Source: Mycoplasmatota bacterium (GTDB taxonomy: Bacteria > Bacillota_I > Bacilli_A > Izemoplasmatales > Izemoplasmataceae). From it: a stretch of 19,705 nucleotides of DNA. The stretch lies in NCBI GenBank assembly GCA_022712785.1, contig JAFLJX010000183.1:1-19705 (forward strand), in the 5' to 3' direction. The position numbers and the translations under genes were made by a program. Below the pieces are notes generated by a model. That model worked only from the letters and a program-made list of their open reading frames with translations, was not told the DNA's origin and ran no database searches. Below are positions 6,886 to 13,642 of this stretch, piece after piece (within the stretch, counting starts at the first letter, position 1; every line of letters begins with the position of its first letter).

Positions 6886-8103
6886 TTATTTTTCTTCATC
6901 GTGTTTTTCAATAATTATTTCTTTTTTAGGAAACTTAGTTCTTAATTTCTTATAAAGTATTCTTGCAGGGAAGAACAATATCATAAATACTATTGCGTAA
7001 GGTAGTATCGCTACTAACGCAAGGCTTAAGAATGTAACAATCGAAACTAATGAATTAAATGAGATTATAAATACATTAGCTACATCATTAAAGAATGTTT
7101 TTTCAGTTGTTGTATATCTTGATACAACATTTGATTCTCTATGATCAGTTGTGACAGACGTTACTTTAAAAGTATACTCTTCAAAAGACTTAAGTTCATC
7201 AATCTCAAATACTACTGTGCTATCTCCATATGTTGTTTCTTCATACTGGCGAAGAAATTCTCCATTGAGAAGTAAATCAACATAAATATTCGCTGATTGT
7301 TCACTTGAATTATGAACTTCAAGATCAATTGTGTCTTTTGTAACCTCTAATATCTTAACTATAGGCGAACTTGATTTTGGCAAAATAACTTCTTCTTCAG
7401 TTACTTTATTAATAGTTAGAATAATAGTTGAAAAATCTATTAATGAATCATAGTTTGCTAAACTAGCACCTATTTGATTTAACTCTGTTTCTATTTCAAA
7501 TCTAGCATCTTCTAAAGTTAATATGTCTTCAAGATCAACTGCAACTTCAATTAATTCTAGTATTCTAGTATGTTGGGTCTCTAATGCTAATTTTCTCGCT
7601 TCAAAAGTTGAATAACTATTTGTAACATCTTCAGATGTTTTTGAGAAAGAAACAACTTCCCCAGCAGTTTTAATTTCTTCAACAAAATCTGTGAAGTTTA
7701 CTGATAGAACTCTTATATAAACTACATATCTTGTTGTAGTAATATCAGCTGACTCAACATATGCACTATATGTGTCTAAACTATCGATTACATTATTATA
7801 TACAACCGATGGATCTTCTGAGTTCATTCTTAATCTAGCTTCATAAATGATTTTTCTATTTTCCAAAGCAGGAATTGCAGCCGATTGAATTACATCTCCA
7901 CCTTTATTAATGCTTTCATCTGCTACGTTATCTCCAGCGCCATCGACTCCGGTGGATCCGTCAGGTGCACTTCCATTAGTATCGTTCACACCTGAATATT
8001 TATCTCCATAATATCTGTCATTTTCTGCATCAGATGCACCACAACCTGTTAATAAAAATCCTAAAACAAAAACTAATACAAATAAACTTATCTTCCTTTT
8101 CAT
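6886..8103 (-). CDS. DUF4349-family membrane-anchored lipoprotein with an extra beta-sandwich-like region
   Basis: A 405-residue lipoprotein. It begins with a signal peptide and lipobox LTGC (Cys21), then a low-complexity Gly/Asp/Asn linker (about 22-80). The DUF4349 domain (about 83-235) shows the typical opening KIIYEARLRM, the SEDVTNSYSTFEARKLALE segment, a coiled-coil ILELIEVAVDLEDILTLE, and the closing DFSTIILTI. Residues about 246-333 look like a fibronectin-III-type sandwich, which the usual family layout lacks. A membrane helix follows (about 342-376) and then a basic cytoplasmic tail. It is therefore held at both ends with most of the chain outside. Function is unknown for the family. 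AGGAGG lies six bases before the ATG. It is transcribed alone. Confidence 0.88.
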   Translation of the reverse strand: MKRKISLFVLVFVLGFLLTGCGASDAENDRYYGDKYSGVNDTNGSAPDGSTGVDGAGDNVADESINKGGDVIQSAAIPALENRKIIYEARLRMNSEDPSVVYNNVIDSLDTYSAYVESADITTTRYVVYIRVLSVNFTDFVEEIKTAGEVVSFSKTSEDVTNSYSTFEARKLALETQHTRILELIEVAVDLEDILTLEDARFEIETELNQIGASLANYDSLIDFSTIILTINKVTEEEVILPKSSSPIVKILEVTKDTIDLEVHNSSEQSANIYVDLLLNGEFLRQYEETTYGDSTVVFEIDELKSFEEYTFKVTSVTTDHRESNVVSRYTTTEKTFFNDVANVFIISFNSLVSIVTFLSLALVAILPYAIVFMILFFPARILYKKLRTKFPKKEIIIEKHDEEK

Positions 8104-8132
8104 AATTTTCCTCCTTTTTTAATTAATTACTA

Positions 8133-8148
8133 ATCCTAAATTCAGGAT
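8133..8148. repeat. 16-base near-perfect palindrome in the DUF4349 leader
   Basis: ATCCTAAATTCAGGAT is self-complementary except for one base pair, and lies between the promoter (8170-8197) and the ribosome site. It has the size and symmetry of a dimeric repressor site, but nothing in the window identifies a regulator. Confidence 0.35.
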
Positions 8149-8169
8149 ATCTAATATATTTATATATAT

Positions 8170-8197
8170 ATTATACACCCATATATATAAAGAACAA
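8170..8197 (-). promoter_or_regulatory. Promoter of the DUF4349 gene
   Basis: Read on the minus strand, TTGTTC (8192-8197), a 16-base spacer and TATAAT (8170-8175) form a good sigma-A promoter. Transcription would start about 60 bases before the ATG. Confidence 0.6.
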
Positions 8198-8217
8198 AAT
8201 CTATTTATCCTTTTATT

Positions 8218-8334
8218 TCAACTATTTTTTTTACTTTTTCTGTCATATGTTCTATCGTTATAATAGGCATAACTTATAGGAACTGTATAAGGGTATCCGT
8301 TACTACCAGTAGTTCCAAAAACTTTTTCTAGTAT
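8218..8334 (-). pseudogene. Remnant of a pyridoxamine-phosphate-oxidase-like (NimA-type) gene
   Basis: A 38-codon open stretch without a start codon encodes ILEKVFGTTGSNGYPYTVPI then SYAYYNDRTYD. This matches the opening strands of PNPOx/NimA-type flavoproteins (the 'G-x-L-x-T-x-x-x-DGYPYxVPxxYxY' signature). The start, the later strands and the rest of the fold are absent: upstream it runs into the end of the methyltransferase gene in another frame, and downstream it stops at a TGA after a lysine-rich run. It is best read as a decayed gene fragment. Chance similarity is possible because only about 20 residues carry the signal. Confidence 0.5.
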
Positions 8335-8927
8335 GGTTCGCAAATATACCAAGCAGCTCTTTTTTCAACGTTTACTATTCTCACAGATTTAAAATGTTCA
8401 TTTAATTCGGTTTCTACAACTTTTATGAAGTTAAAATAATCTCCACCTTCAAACCATTCAACTATATTAGTAATAATATTTCTTTTACTATTATAATCAT
8501 GAATAATAACATAATCTTTTGTTAGTCTGTTCATTTCATTATAAAGCTGATATCTCTCTTCTTTATGCAATCCATGAGCTACATAAGATGTAATAGATAA
8601 ATCAAAAAACTTATCTTCAAAAGGAAGTTTAGAACAAGTACTACATTCTAAAAAATTAACATTCTTATTCTCATCCTTATTCATTCCTATCCTAAGCATT
8701 TTAACCGCAGGTTCAATCCCTGTGACATCTAAACCTTCTTTGTTTAGTACAGCACAAAGCGCACCAGTACCACAACCAATATCTATAATATTTTTATAAT
8801 TGTTTAGATTTAATTCATTTCTCATTTTATCTATTGTTATTTTATAGTTTTTCTTCTGAGAATTATAAAATAACCCATAAATGGGAGCTATAAAGTTGAA
8901 TAGAAAGTTATCGTTTTTCTCTTTCAA
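8328..8927 (-). CDS. Class I SAM-dependent methyltransferase (UbiE/Methyltransf_11 type)
   Basis: A 199-residue soluble methyltransferase. Motif I NIIDIGCGTGALCAVL (about 46-61) is the SAM-binding loop. VTGIEPA (about 68-74) carries the acidic residue at the end of strand 2. LPFEDKFFDLSITSYVAHGL (about 101-120) is the post-motif region typical of small-molecule or lipid methyltransferases. The substrate is not evident. I keep the TTG start at 8927, because TAGGTGA lies about six bases upstream and no ATG occurs before residue 35. It follows the HAD phosphatase gene by 12 bases and shares its transcript. This pairing hints at, but does not prove, related substrates. Its 3' end slightly overlaps the decayed fragment at 8218-8334. 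Confidence 0.87.
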   Translation of the reverse strand: MKEKNDNFLFNFIAPIYGLFYNSQKKNYKITIDKMRNELNLNNYKNIIDIGCGTGALCAVLNKEGLDVTGIEPAVKMLRIGMNKDENKNVNFLECSTCSKLPFEDKFFDLSITSYVAHGLHKEERYQLYNEMNRLTKDYVIIHDYNSKRNIITNIVEWFEGGDYFNFIKVVETELNEHFKSVRIVNVEKRAAWYICEPY

Positions 8928-8939
8928 AAAATCACCTAC

Positions 8940-9653
8940 TTATTTTACTTCATCTAACTTTTGAACGAACTTATAAAAATCATAATAAGTCCCTTTATGG
9001 TTAGAATCTACTTCTTGATTATGTTTATTTAATAAATGATTAGTAATTAAATATGTCTCTATTCCAAGTTTCCCAGAACTAAGGTCATCAAATACGTCAT
9101 TTCCTACCATATAACAGCTATCAGCGTTTTTATTAATACTTTCTAATACTTCCTCGTAATATTCTAAATGTGGCTTACAGTAAGAATTATTCTCAAATGA
9201 AGATATGTATTCAAACTCACTTGGTTCAAACCCTGCCCATCTAATTCTATGATGGTTAGCTATCATTGGAAATAAAGGGTTTGTGGCTAATGCAATTCTA
9301 TATCCCTTTTCTTTTAATATATCAATGCTCTTTCTCATATATTTGCTTTTATGAGTTGAAGGTTTCACATTATCAAAAATTGTATCATAAAACTCATAAA
9401 ACATTGATTTATAATCTTCGACACTACCTTCAAGTAATGAGTCAAAATGATCCATGAAGATTTCTTCATTCTTTTTCCCATTATTAGTTCTAACCATTTT
9501 CTCAGTACATTCTAAAATATTCTTAACTAGTTCTTTGGGTTCAATAATTTCTTTAAAGTATTCTCCAATATTATAAAAGTATAATCTCATGAATTCTTCT
9601 AGTTCCATAGGAAGAACTGTCCCATCTAAATCAAACAAAAATGTATCTCTCAT
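8940..9653 (-). CDS. HAD-superfamily hydrolase (phosphatase)
   Basis: A 237-residue HAD-family phosphatase. Motif I is FDLDGT with nucleophile Asp8 and acid/base Asp10. Motif II is the Thr in ALATNP. Motif III is the Lys in YCKPHLEYY. Motif IV is MVGNDVFDDL with the metal-binding acidic pair. A helical cap of about 100 residues lies between motifs I and II, as in subfamily I (phosphoglycolate-phosphatase-like) enzymes. The substrate is unknown. I choose ATG at 9653, directly before the DLDGT strand, with a GGTGA ribosome site; a 16-residue longer TTG start would add an unconserved lysine-rich leader. It is the first gene of a two-gene unit with the methyltransferase. Confidence 0.9.
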   Translation of the reverse strand: MRDTFLFDLDGTVLPMELEEFMRLYFYNIGEYFKEIIEPKELVKNILECTEKMVRTNNGKKNEEIFMDHFDSLLEGSVEDYKSMFYEFYDTIFDNVKPSTHKSKYMRKSIDILKEKGYRIALATNPLFPMIANHHRIRWAGFEPSEFEYISSFENNSYCKPHLEYYEEVLESINKNADSCYMVGNDVFDDLSSGKLGIETYLITNHLLNKHNQEVDSNHKGTYYDFYKFVQKLDEVK

Positions 9654-9686
9654 AAGTTCACCAATCTTTTCTTTTTTTAGTTTATG

Positions 9687-9716
9687 TAACAATTGAATCA
9701 ATCAAGTCAATTGTTA
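9687..9716. repeat. Inverted repeat TAACAATTGA / TCAATTGTTA in the HAD-gene leader
   Basis: Perfect 10-base arms are separated by 10 bases, and the element ends 34 bases before the HAD ATG. It could be an operator or a leader hairpin. The same 10-mer occurs once more, in the nupO leader at 19484-19493. Confidence 0.5.
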
Positions 9717-9807
9717 ATCTAATTAAAACAAATATAATAGTATCAAACTGTATTATATCTTCTAGTTTTCCTTAAGTATAGAAGTCATTCTATTTCTATT
9801 TAGGGTA

Positions 9808-9816
9808 ATTATAACA
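9808..9816 (-). promoter_or_regulatory. Extended -10 promoter of the HAD-methyltransferase unit
   Basis: TG-T-TATAAT on the minus strand, with a poor -35. The predicted start is near 9801, giving a leader of about 150 bases that contains the inverted repeat at 9687-9716. Confidence 0.5.
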
Positions 9817-9849
9817 TATAAGCCTTGTTAACTCCATTTTAAAATAATC

Positions 9850-9888
9850 AAAAAAGACATTATAGGATTGGCCTAAAATGTCTTTTTT
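9850..9888 (-). terminator. Intrinsic terminator of the FAD-dependent dehydrogenase gene
   Basis: A 12-base perfect stem (AAAAAAGACATT and complement) continues past a mismatch into TAGG/CCTA with a five-base loop. The minus-strand RNA ends in six U residues. It lies eight bases past the stop codon. Confidence 0.9.
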
Positions 9889-9895
9889 ACTAGAA

Positions 9896-11485
9896 TTAAA
9901 TCTCAATATTTTTTATGATTTCCGTAGCTACTTTTATGCCATCTACTCCAGCAGAAACTATTCCTCCTGCGTATCCTGCACCTTCTCCTGTTGGATAAAG
10001 GTTTTTAAAGTTTGTACTTTGTAATGTTTCTCTATCTCTTAAAATTCTTACTGGAGATGATGATCTTGATTCAACACCAGTTAATAGAGCATCAAGGTTA
10101 TTAAATCCTTTTAGTTTATTACCCATATTTTTAAATGCTTCAATAAATGCATTGTTGATATCTTCTGAATATATTGATCTTAGGTTTGAGTATGTCACCC
10201 CAATACTATAACTAGGTAATACACTTCCTAGTTTTTTTGTTTTAATATTGTTTATAAAATCACCTACTGTTTGTATCGGTGCGTAGTAACTACTTCCTCC
10301 TAGAACATAAGCTTTCTTCTCAATTTCTCGTTGGAATTCAATCCCGGCAAGCGGATGAAAACTGTTGAAATCAGTTTTATTAACTGTGACTAGTAATGCG
10401 CTATTAGCGTTCACTTTATCTCGATTATATTCACTCATTCCGTTAACTGAAATCATGCCTTCTTCTGACGATGCGGGAACTACTAATCCTCCTGGACACA
10501 TACAAAATGTATAAACACCTTTTCCTGATTTAGTTTGGTGTGTTAGCTTGTATTCAGCAGCACCTAATTTCCCAAGATTATCATTCTCTCCAAACTGCGA
10601 TTTATTAATCATAGATTGTTTATGCTCTATTCTAAATCCTACTGCGAAAGGTTTTTGTTCAATATTACATTGATTATTATATAACATTTCAATAGTATCT
10701 CTGGAACTATGTCCTGTGGCTAATATTACATAGTCAAAAAACTCTTCTTTATTATTAACAGTTAACATTATCCCTGAACCTGAAGGGATTATGTTATTAA
10801 CTTTATGATTAAACTTAATTACAGTACCAAACGATTCTAATGATTTCCTTATATTTTTAACAACATCAATTAAATTATCAGTACCAATATGCGGATTATG
10901 TACAAACATAATTTCCTTAGGTGCACCTGCCTTAACAAATTCATTAAAAATGAATTTAGCTCGTTTATCTTTACCTCTGTTAGTTAGTTTCCCGTCAGAG
11001 AAAGTCCCAGCTCCACCTTCACCAAACTGAATATTTGATTCAGTATTTAATACCCCTTTTGATGTAAATTTTTCAATAGTTTCAACTCTTTTTTCTACTT
11101 TTTCTCCACGTTCAAACACAGTTACTTTCATCCCTGATTCTTTAAAATGTAATGCAGAAAACATACCAGCTGGACCAAACCCAATAATAGCTATTTTTTT
11201 GTTTTTGTTATACGTTATATCTTTAGTATCCAAGCCGTTTTCATTGTCTTTATATTGTTCTACATTAACAATGCTTTTTGATAATGTATTTGATTCATTT
11301 TTAATATTCACAAATACTCTATACACAAAATATATATCATGTTTTTTTCTAGCATCTATTGATCGTTTTATGATTTCGAAATTTAATATATCTTCTTTAT
11401 TTACTCTAAGCTTTTTAGATATTGCATTTGATAGATCATCGGTATTATCATTAATACTGACTTTTAATTGATTAATTATTAACAT
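9896..11485 (-). CDS. FAD-dependent dehydrogenase, COG2509 family
   Basis: A 529-residue flavoprotein. An N-terminal domain of about 90 residues (MLIINQLKVSINDNTDDLSN onward) is characteristic of this family. The Rossmann FAD loop GFGPAGMFSAL follows (102-112), then GEGGAGTFSDGKLTNR (155-170), the family hallmark. Near the C-terminus, YPTGEGAGYAGGIVSAGVDG closes the FAD site. The length is close to the usual 460-540. Relatives are annotated only as FAD-dependent oxidoreductases, and the substrate is not established. GAGGT lies about seven bases before the ATG. The gene has its own extended -10 promoter and a strong terminator, so it is transcribed alone. Confidence 0.93.
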   Translation of the reverse strand: MLIINQLKVSINDNTDDLSNAISKKLRVNKEDILNFEIIKRSIDARKKHDIYFVYRVFVNIKNESNTLSKSIVNVEQYKDNENGLDTKDITYNKNKKIAIIGFGPAGMFSALHFKESGMKVTVFERGEKVEKRVETIEKFTSKGVLNTESNIQFGEGGAGTFSDGKLTNRGKDKRAKFIFNEFVKAGAPKEIMFVHNPHIGTDNLIDVVKNIRKSLESFGTVIKFNHKVNNIIPSGSGIMLTVNNKEEFFDYVILATGHSSRDTIEMLYNNQCNIEQKPFAVGFRIEHKQSMINKSQFGENDNLGKLGAAEYKLTHQTKSGKGVYTFCMCPGGLVVPASSEEGMISVNGMSEYNRDKVNANSALLVTVNKTDFNSFHPLAGIEFQREIEKKAYVLGGSSYYAPIQTVGDFINNIKTKKLGSVLPSYSIGVTYSNLRSIYSEDINNAFIEAFKNMGNKLKGFNNLDALLTGVESRSSSPVRILRDRETLQSTNFKNLYPTGEGAGYAGGIVSAGVDGIKVATEIIKNIEI

Positions 11486-11517
11486 ATAATACCTCTTTCC
11501 ATATTTACTATAAATCT

Positions 11518-11526
11518 ATAATACCA
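11518..11526 (-). promoter_or_regulatory. Extended -10 promoter of the COG2509 gene
   Basis: TG-G-TATTAT on the minus strand lies about 33 bases before the ATG and just beyond the terminator of the upstream gene. Confidence 0.45.
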
Positions 11527-11537
11527 TACTTATGTAA

Positions 11538-11557
11538 TTAAAAAGCCCCGAAGGGCT
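11538..11557 (-). terminator. Compact intrinsic terminator with a C(UUCG)G tetraloop
   Basis: On the minus strand AGCCC-UUCG-GGGCU is followed by UUUUAA. The very stable UUCG tetraloop compensates for the five-base stem. It begins one base after the stop of the 145-residue protein gene. Confidence 0.85.
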
Positions 11558-11558
11558 A

Positions 11559-11996
11559 TTATCCAGCAATAGTTATGTATTCATTAGTCGCTAATTTTGG
11601 TTCTATCCATTCAATAAAACTTAATAACATTTTATTAATATTTTCATTAATTATTAGATAGTTTTCAATGTATGATTCTTTATCATGAGCTTCTAACCCT
11701 AGTTCATAAATAAGCTCATCTTGATATACTTTATTTTGTAATAAAGCACTAAGTCTCTTAATTCCCTCAATGACTTTAACCCATTCATTTGACTGTATTT
11801 TAACAGTTGAGTTAGGTGAGTATTCTCTATAATTATCCCATATTGTTTGTTCTAGTAGTAAAAAATCGCTTGTAGTAAAAAACGTTGATGAATCTTTAAA
11901 ACGTTTTTTTCTTTGCTTTCCTAATTGTATTTCTACACAAGAACTTCTATCAATAGTTTTACTAGTGTACATTTGATAAATTTTATTAGTGTCCAT
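11559..11996 (-). CDS. Hypothetical protein, 145 residues
   Basis: I do not recognise this protein. It is soluble and mixed alpha/beta, with a basic stretch LGKQRKKRFKDSSTFF (about residues 25-40). A long helical C-terminal half follows (SNEWVKVIEGIKRLSALLQ, then helices around YIENYLIINENINKMLLSFIEW). No signal peptide, membrane segment, zinc cluster or catalytic motif is visible. I choose ATG at 11996, which has AGAGGA five bases upstream. A longer TTG reading would add a short hydrophobic leader that would look like a signal anchor, but no ribosome site supports it. Promoter and terminator are both its own, so this is a single-gene unit, downstream of ywbE on the same strand. Confidence 0.75.
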   Translation of the reverse strand: MDTNKIYQMYTSKTIDRSSCVEIQLGKQRKKRFKDSSTFFTTSDFLLLEQTIWDNYREYSPNSTVKIQSNEWVKVIEGIKRLSALLQNKVYQDELIYELGLEAHDKESYIENYLIINENINKMLLSFIEWIEPKLATNEYITIAG

Positions 11997-12103
11997 ATGA
12001 TTCCTCTTTCTAGATACAATATATTTAAAAAAATGTTTTAATAATAATAGTCCTATAAAAGCAAAACTTATCAATTTAGCTTATATTATTTTACCTTACT
12101 AAA

Positions 12104-12112
12104 ATTATAACA
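12104..12112 (-). promoter_or_regulatory. Extended -10 promoter of the 145-residue protein gene
   Basis: TG-T-TATAAT on the minus strand, about 105 bases before the ATG, in the gap after ywbE. No clear -35. Confidence 0.45.
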
Positions 12113-12159
12113 TTATTAGTTAAGATGCACTAACAATATAAATATTACTAATATCTATA

Positions 12160-12354
12160 TTAAGATAGAATTTCTTTAACTCTTCCAACAATACCATCTT
12201 CAAGCATTACTTTTATACCATGAGGGTGATTTTTAGAATTAGTAAGTATTTTAGATACTGTTCCCTCTGTGAGTATACCTGACTTTTGGTTATATTTCTC
12301 TACTACTCGTACTTTAATTCCAATTTTTATATTATTTCTGTTTTTACCGTCCAT
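12160..12354 (-). CDS. ywbE: YwbE family protein (DUF2196)
   Basis: A 64-residue protein matching the YwbE family along its whole length. It opens with a polar segment and IGIKVRVVEKYNQKSG, then LTEGTVSKILTNSKNHPHGI and LEDGIVGRVKEIL. The 'HPHGIKVxLEDGxVGRVK' ending is the family hallmark. It is predicted to be a small beta-rich domain of SH3/KOW-like size, so nucleic-acid or ribosome binding is a fair guess. The function is not established. AAGGAG lies eight bases before the ATG. It is the first gene after a 180-base structured leader with its own terminator (12384-12536). That is unusual for such a small protein and implies that its expression is conditionally attenuated. Confidence 0.9.
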   Translation of the reverse strand: MDGKNRNNIKIGIKVRVVEKYNQKSGILTEGTVSKILTNSKNHPHGIKVMLEDGIVGRVKEILS

Positions 12355-12383
12355 ATTATTAACTCCTTCTTATCTTTATATAG

Positions 12384-12410
12384 AAAAGAGACATCAAAAG
12401 ATATCTCCTT
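12384..12410 (-). terminator. Leader terminator upstream of ywbE
   Basis: On the minus strand AAGGAGATATC pairs with GATGTCTCTTTT through 11 pairs (two G-U), with a UUUU loop, followed by UUUUCU. It lies between the structured RNA and the ywbE ribosome site. It would therefore stop transcription before the gene unless prevented. Confidence 0.7.
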
Positions 12411-12536
12411 AAATTAGAATCCATACGTAGCGCTGGAAACGCTACTAGAAACTAAATCTAGCTCTAAGACCCTTTGATAGGTTAGATAGCCCATATGCAG
12501 TGATGGCAATCGAAAGCATACTTTAAATCTTAGTGC
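12384..12536 (-). ncRNA. Structured 5' leader of ywbE, candidate riboswitch or attenuator
   Basis: The predicted transcription start (about 12536) coincides with the first base of a closing stem: GCACTAAGA (12528-12536) pairs with TCTTAGAGC (12461-12469), eight pairs and one A-A mismatch. The enclosed 58 bases can form TATGC/GCATA (12516-12520 with 12494-12498) and a short ACCU/GGG hairpin (12479-12482 with 12470-12472), so a three-way junction is possible. Next come a CTAGA/TCTAG hairpin (12445-12461), a strong GTAGCG/CGCTAC hairpin (12427-12445) and the terminator. UAUCUAACC in the junction can instead pair with GGAGAUA of the terminator arm (12402-12408), a possible antiterminator. I recognise no T-box, SAM, TPP, FMN, lysine, purine or glycine consensus. 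Alternatively it is a small RNA ending at the terminator. Confidence 0.6.
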
Positions 12537-12542
12537 GAAGTT

Positions 12543-12570
12543 ATATTACCATAGTTTTATAAATTGTCAA
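12543..12570 (-). promoter_or_regulatory. Strong promoter of the ywbE leader
   Basis: On the minus strand, consensus TTGACA (12565-12570), a 16-base spacer and TAATAT (12543-12548), preceded by TGG (an extended -10). The start is expected at about 12536, exactly where the leader's closing stem begins. Confidence 0.8.
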
Positions 12571-12609
12571 ACAACTATTTTAAATATCTTTATTTGATTT
12601 AACGAATAA

Positions 12610-12638
12610 TTGTTAATGAGTTCACATTATGCTAAAAT
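12610..12638 (+). promoter_or_regulatory. Promoter of the TRM11-like methyltransferase gene
   Basis: TTGTTA (12610-12615), a 17-base spacer and TAAAAT (12633-12638) with TGC before the hexamer. It is divergent from the ywbE leader promoter, with the two -35 boxes 39 bases apart. Together with the ywbE leader it accounts for the 329-base gap 12355-12683. Confidence 0.7.
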
Positions 12639-12683
12639 GGATTAATGAAATATTTTAATAAATACTGAGTTAGGATGAATACT

Positions 12684-13628
12684 ATGAATACTGTAGAATC
12701 TAAAATAGACAACAAATACCTATATCTAATATCTCAACGTCTAGAGTATATAGAACTATGTGCTATGGAAATGAGACATATTTTTGGTAAAACATCAAAT
12801 AGTAATTACCATCTAACAAATGACTTAATTGATATTTCACGTAGCCCTTTTATAAAAGGTAAAGTTACTATTCTTTATATTGAAGATAGTATAGAAACAA
12901 TTGAACAAAAAATGATAAAAGATGACCTATTTTATGATAACTACAAAATTCATTTTGAAAAGTTTGACATAGTTCCTTATAAAACAAGACTAGAATCAAT
13001 GAGAACTTTAGGTTTCACAATAACTGGAAACTTCTCATTTATTGATCCAGATGTAGAATTTGTTATTACAAAAATTGAAGGTTATTGGATATTTGGTAAG
13101 TTAGACAAAAATCCAAATACATGGGTTCAAAGACGTCAAAAGCCATACAGCTATTCTCATTCATTAAATGTGAAAGTAGCAAAAGCTGTGCTGAATATAG
13201 CTATAGGAAACAACTTTGACTTAAAAGTAATCGATCCGTGTTGTGGTATAGGAACTGTAGTAACAGAGGGAAGAGCCGCAGGAATTGATATAACTGGATA
13301 TGAGATAAATCCATTAGTAAAACAACACTGTAATATAAACTTAAAACACTTCGGTTTTGAACCTGATGTCTCAAAAACAGATATGTTAGAAACTACAAAA
13401 CATTTTGATGTTTCTATACTTGATTTACCATATGGGCATACATCAGAAATATCACAAGAAGAACAAATTGCACTGATGAGAAAAACAAAAGAAATAAGTG
13501 ATAAATCTGTGATAATAACTATGGATGATATGAGTGAGCTAATGACTAGTATTGGATTCAAGATTATAGATCAATGCAAAATTAAGAAATCGAATTCATT
13601 TACTAGATATGTCACAGTTTGTATTTAA
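12684..13628 (+). CDS. TRM11-like SAM-dependent RNA methyltransferase (COG1041 type)
   Basis: A probable tRNA guanosine-N2 methyltransferase of the Trm11/Trm-G10 group, 314 residues. The N-terminal half (about 1-155) would be the RNA-binding part; a THUMP domain is not obvious by eye. The C-terminal Rossmann domain has motif I VIDPCCGIGT (182-191), an acidic strand-2 end GYEINP (205-210) and the catalytic-type motif ILDLPYG (245-251), the (D/N)-x-PY form used by exocyclic-amine methyltransferases. The target base is inferred from family only. I prefer the ATG at 12684: TTAGGATGA sits seven bases upstream, whereas the ATG at 12675 lies inside that ribosome site. It is monocistronic, with its own promoter and a terminator. 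Confidence 0.82.
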   Translation: MNTVESKIDNKYLYLISQRLEYIELCAMEMRHIFGKTSNSNYHLTNDLIDISRSPFIKGKVTILYIEDSIETIEQKMIKDDLFYDNYKIHFEKFDIVPYKTRLESMRTLGFTITGNFSFIDPDVEFVITKIEGYWIFGKLDKNPNTWVQRRQKPYSYSHSLNVKVAKAVLNIAIGNNFDLKVIDPCCGIGTVVTEGRAAGIDITGYEINPLVKQHCNINLKHFGFEPDVSKTDMLETTKHFDVSILDLPYGHTSEISQEEQIALMRKTKEISDKSVIITMDDMSELMTSIGFKIIDQCKIKKSNSFTRYVTVCI

Positions 13629-13642
13629 TGTCTGCTAAATAA

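Noticed and set aside
12384..12536. T-box, SAM-I, lysine riboswitch or 6S RNA as identity of the ywbE leader
   Set aside because: No GGGTGG-ACC T-box sequence and no SAM-I or lysine core motifs were found, and the fold is not one long bulged hairpin as in 6S RNA. GGGCTATC resembles part of the lysine element, but the required 5' partner is absent.
12421..12540. tRNA or CRISPR-like repeats in the ywbE leader
   Set aside because: No T-arm, anticodon arm or regular repeat-spacer pattern.
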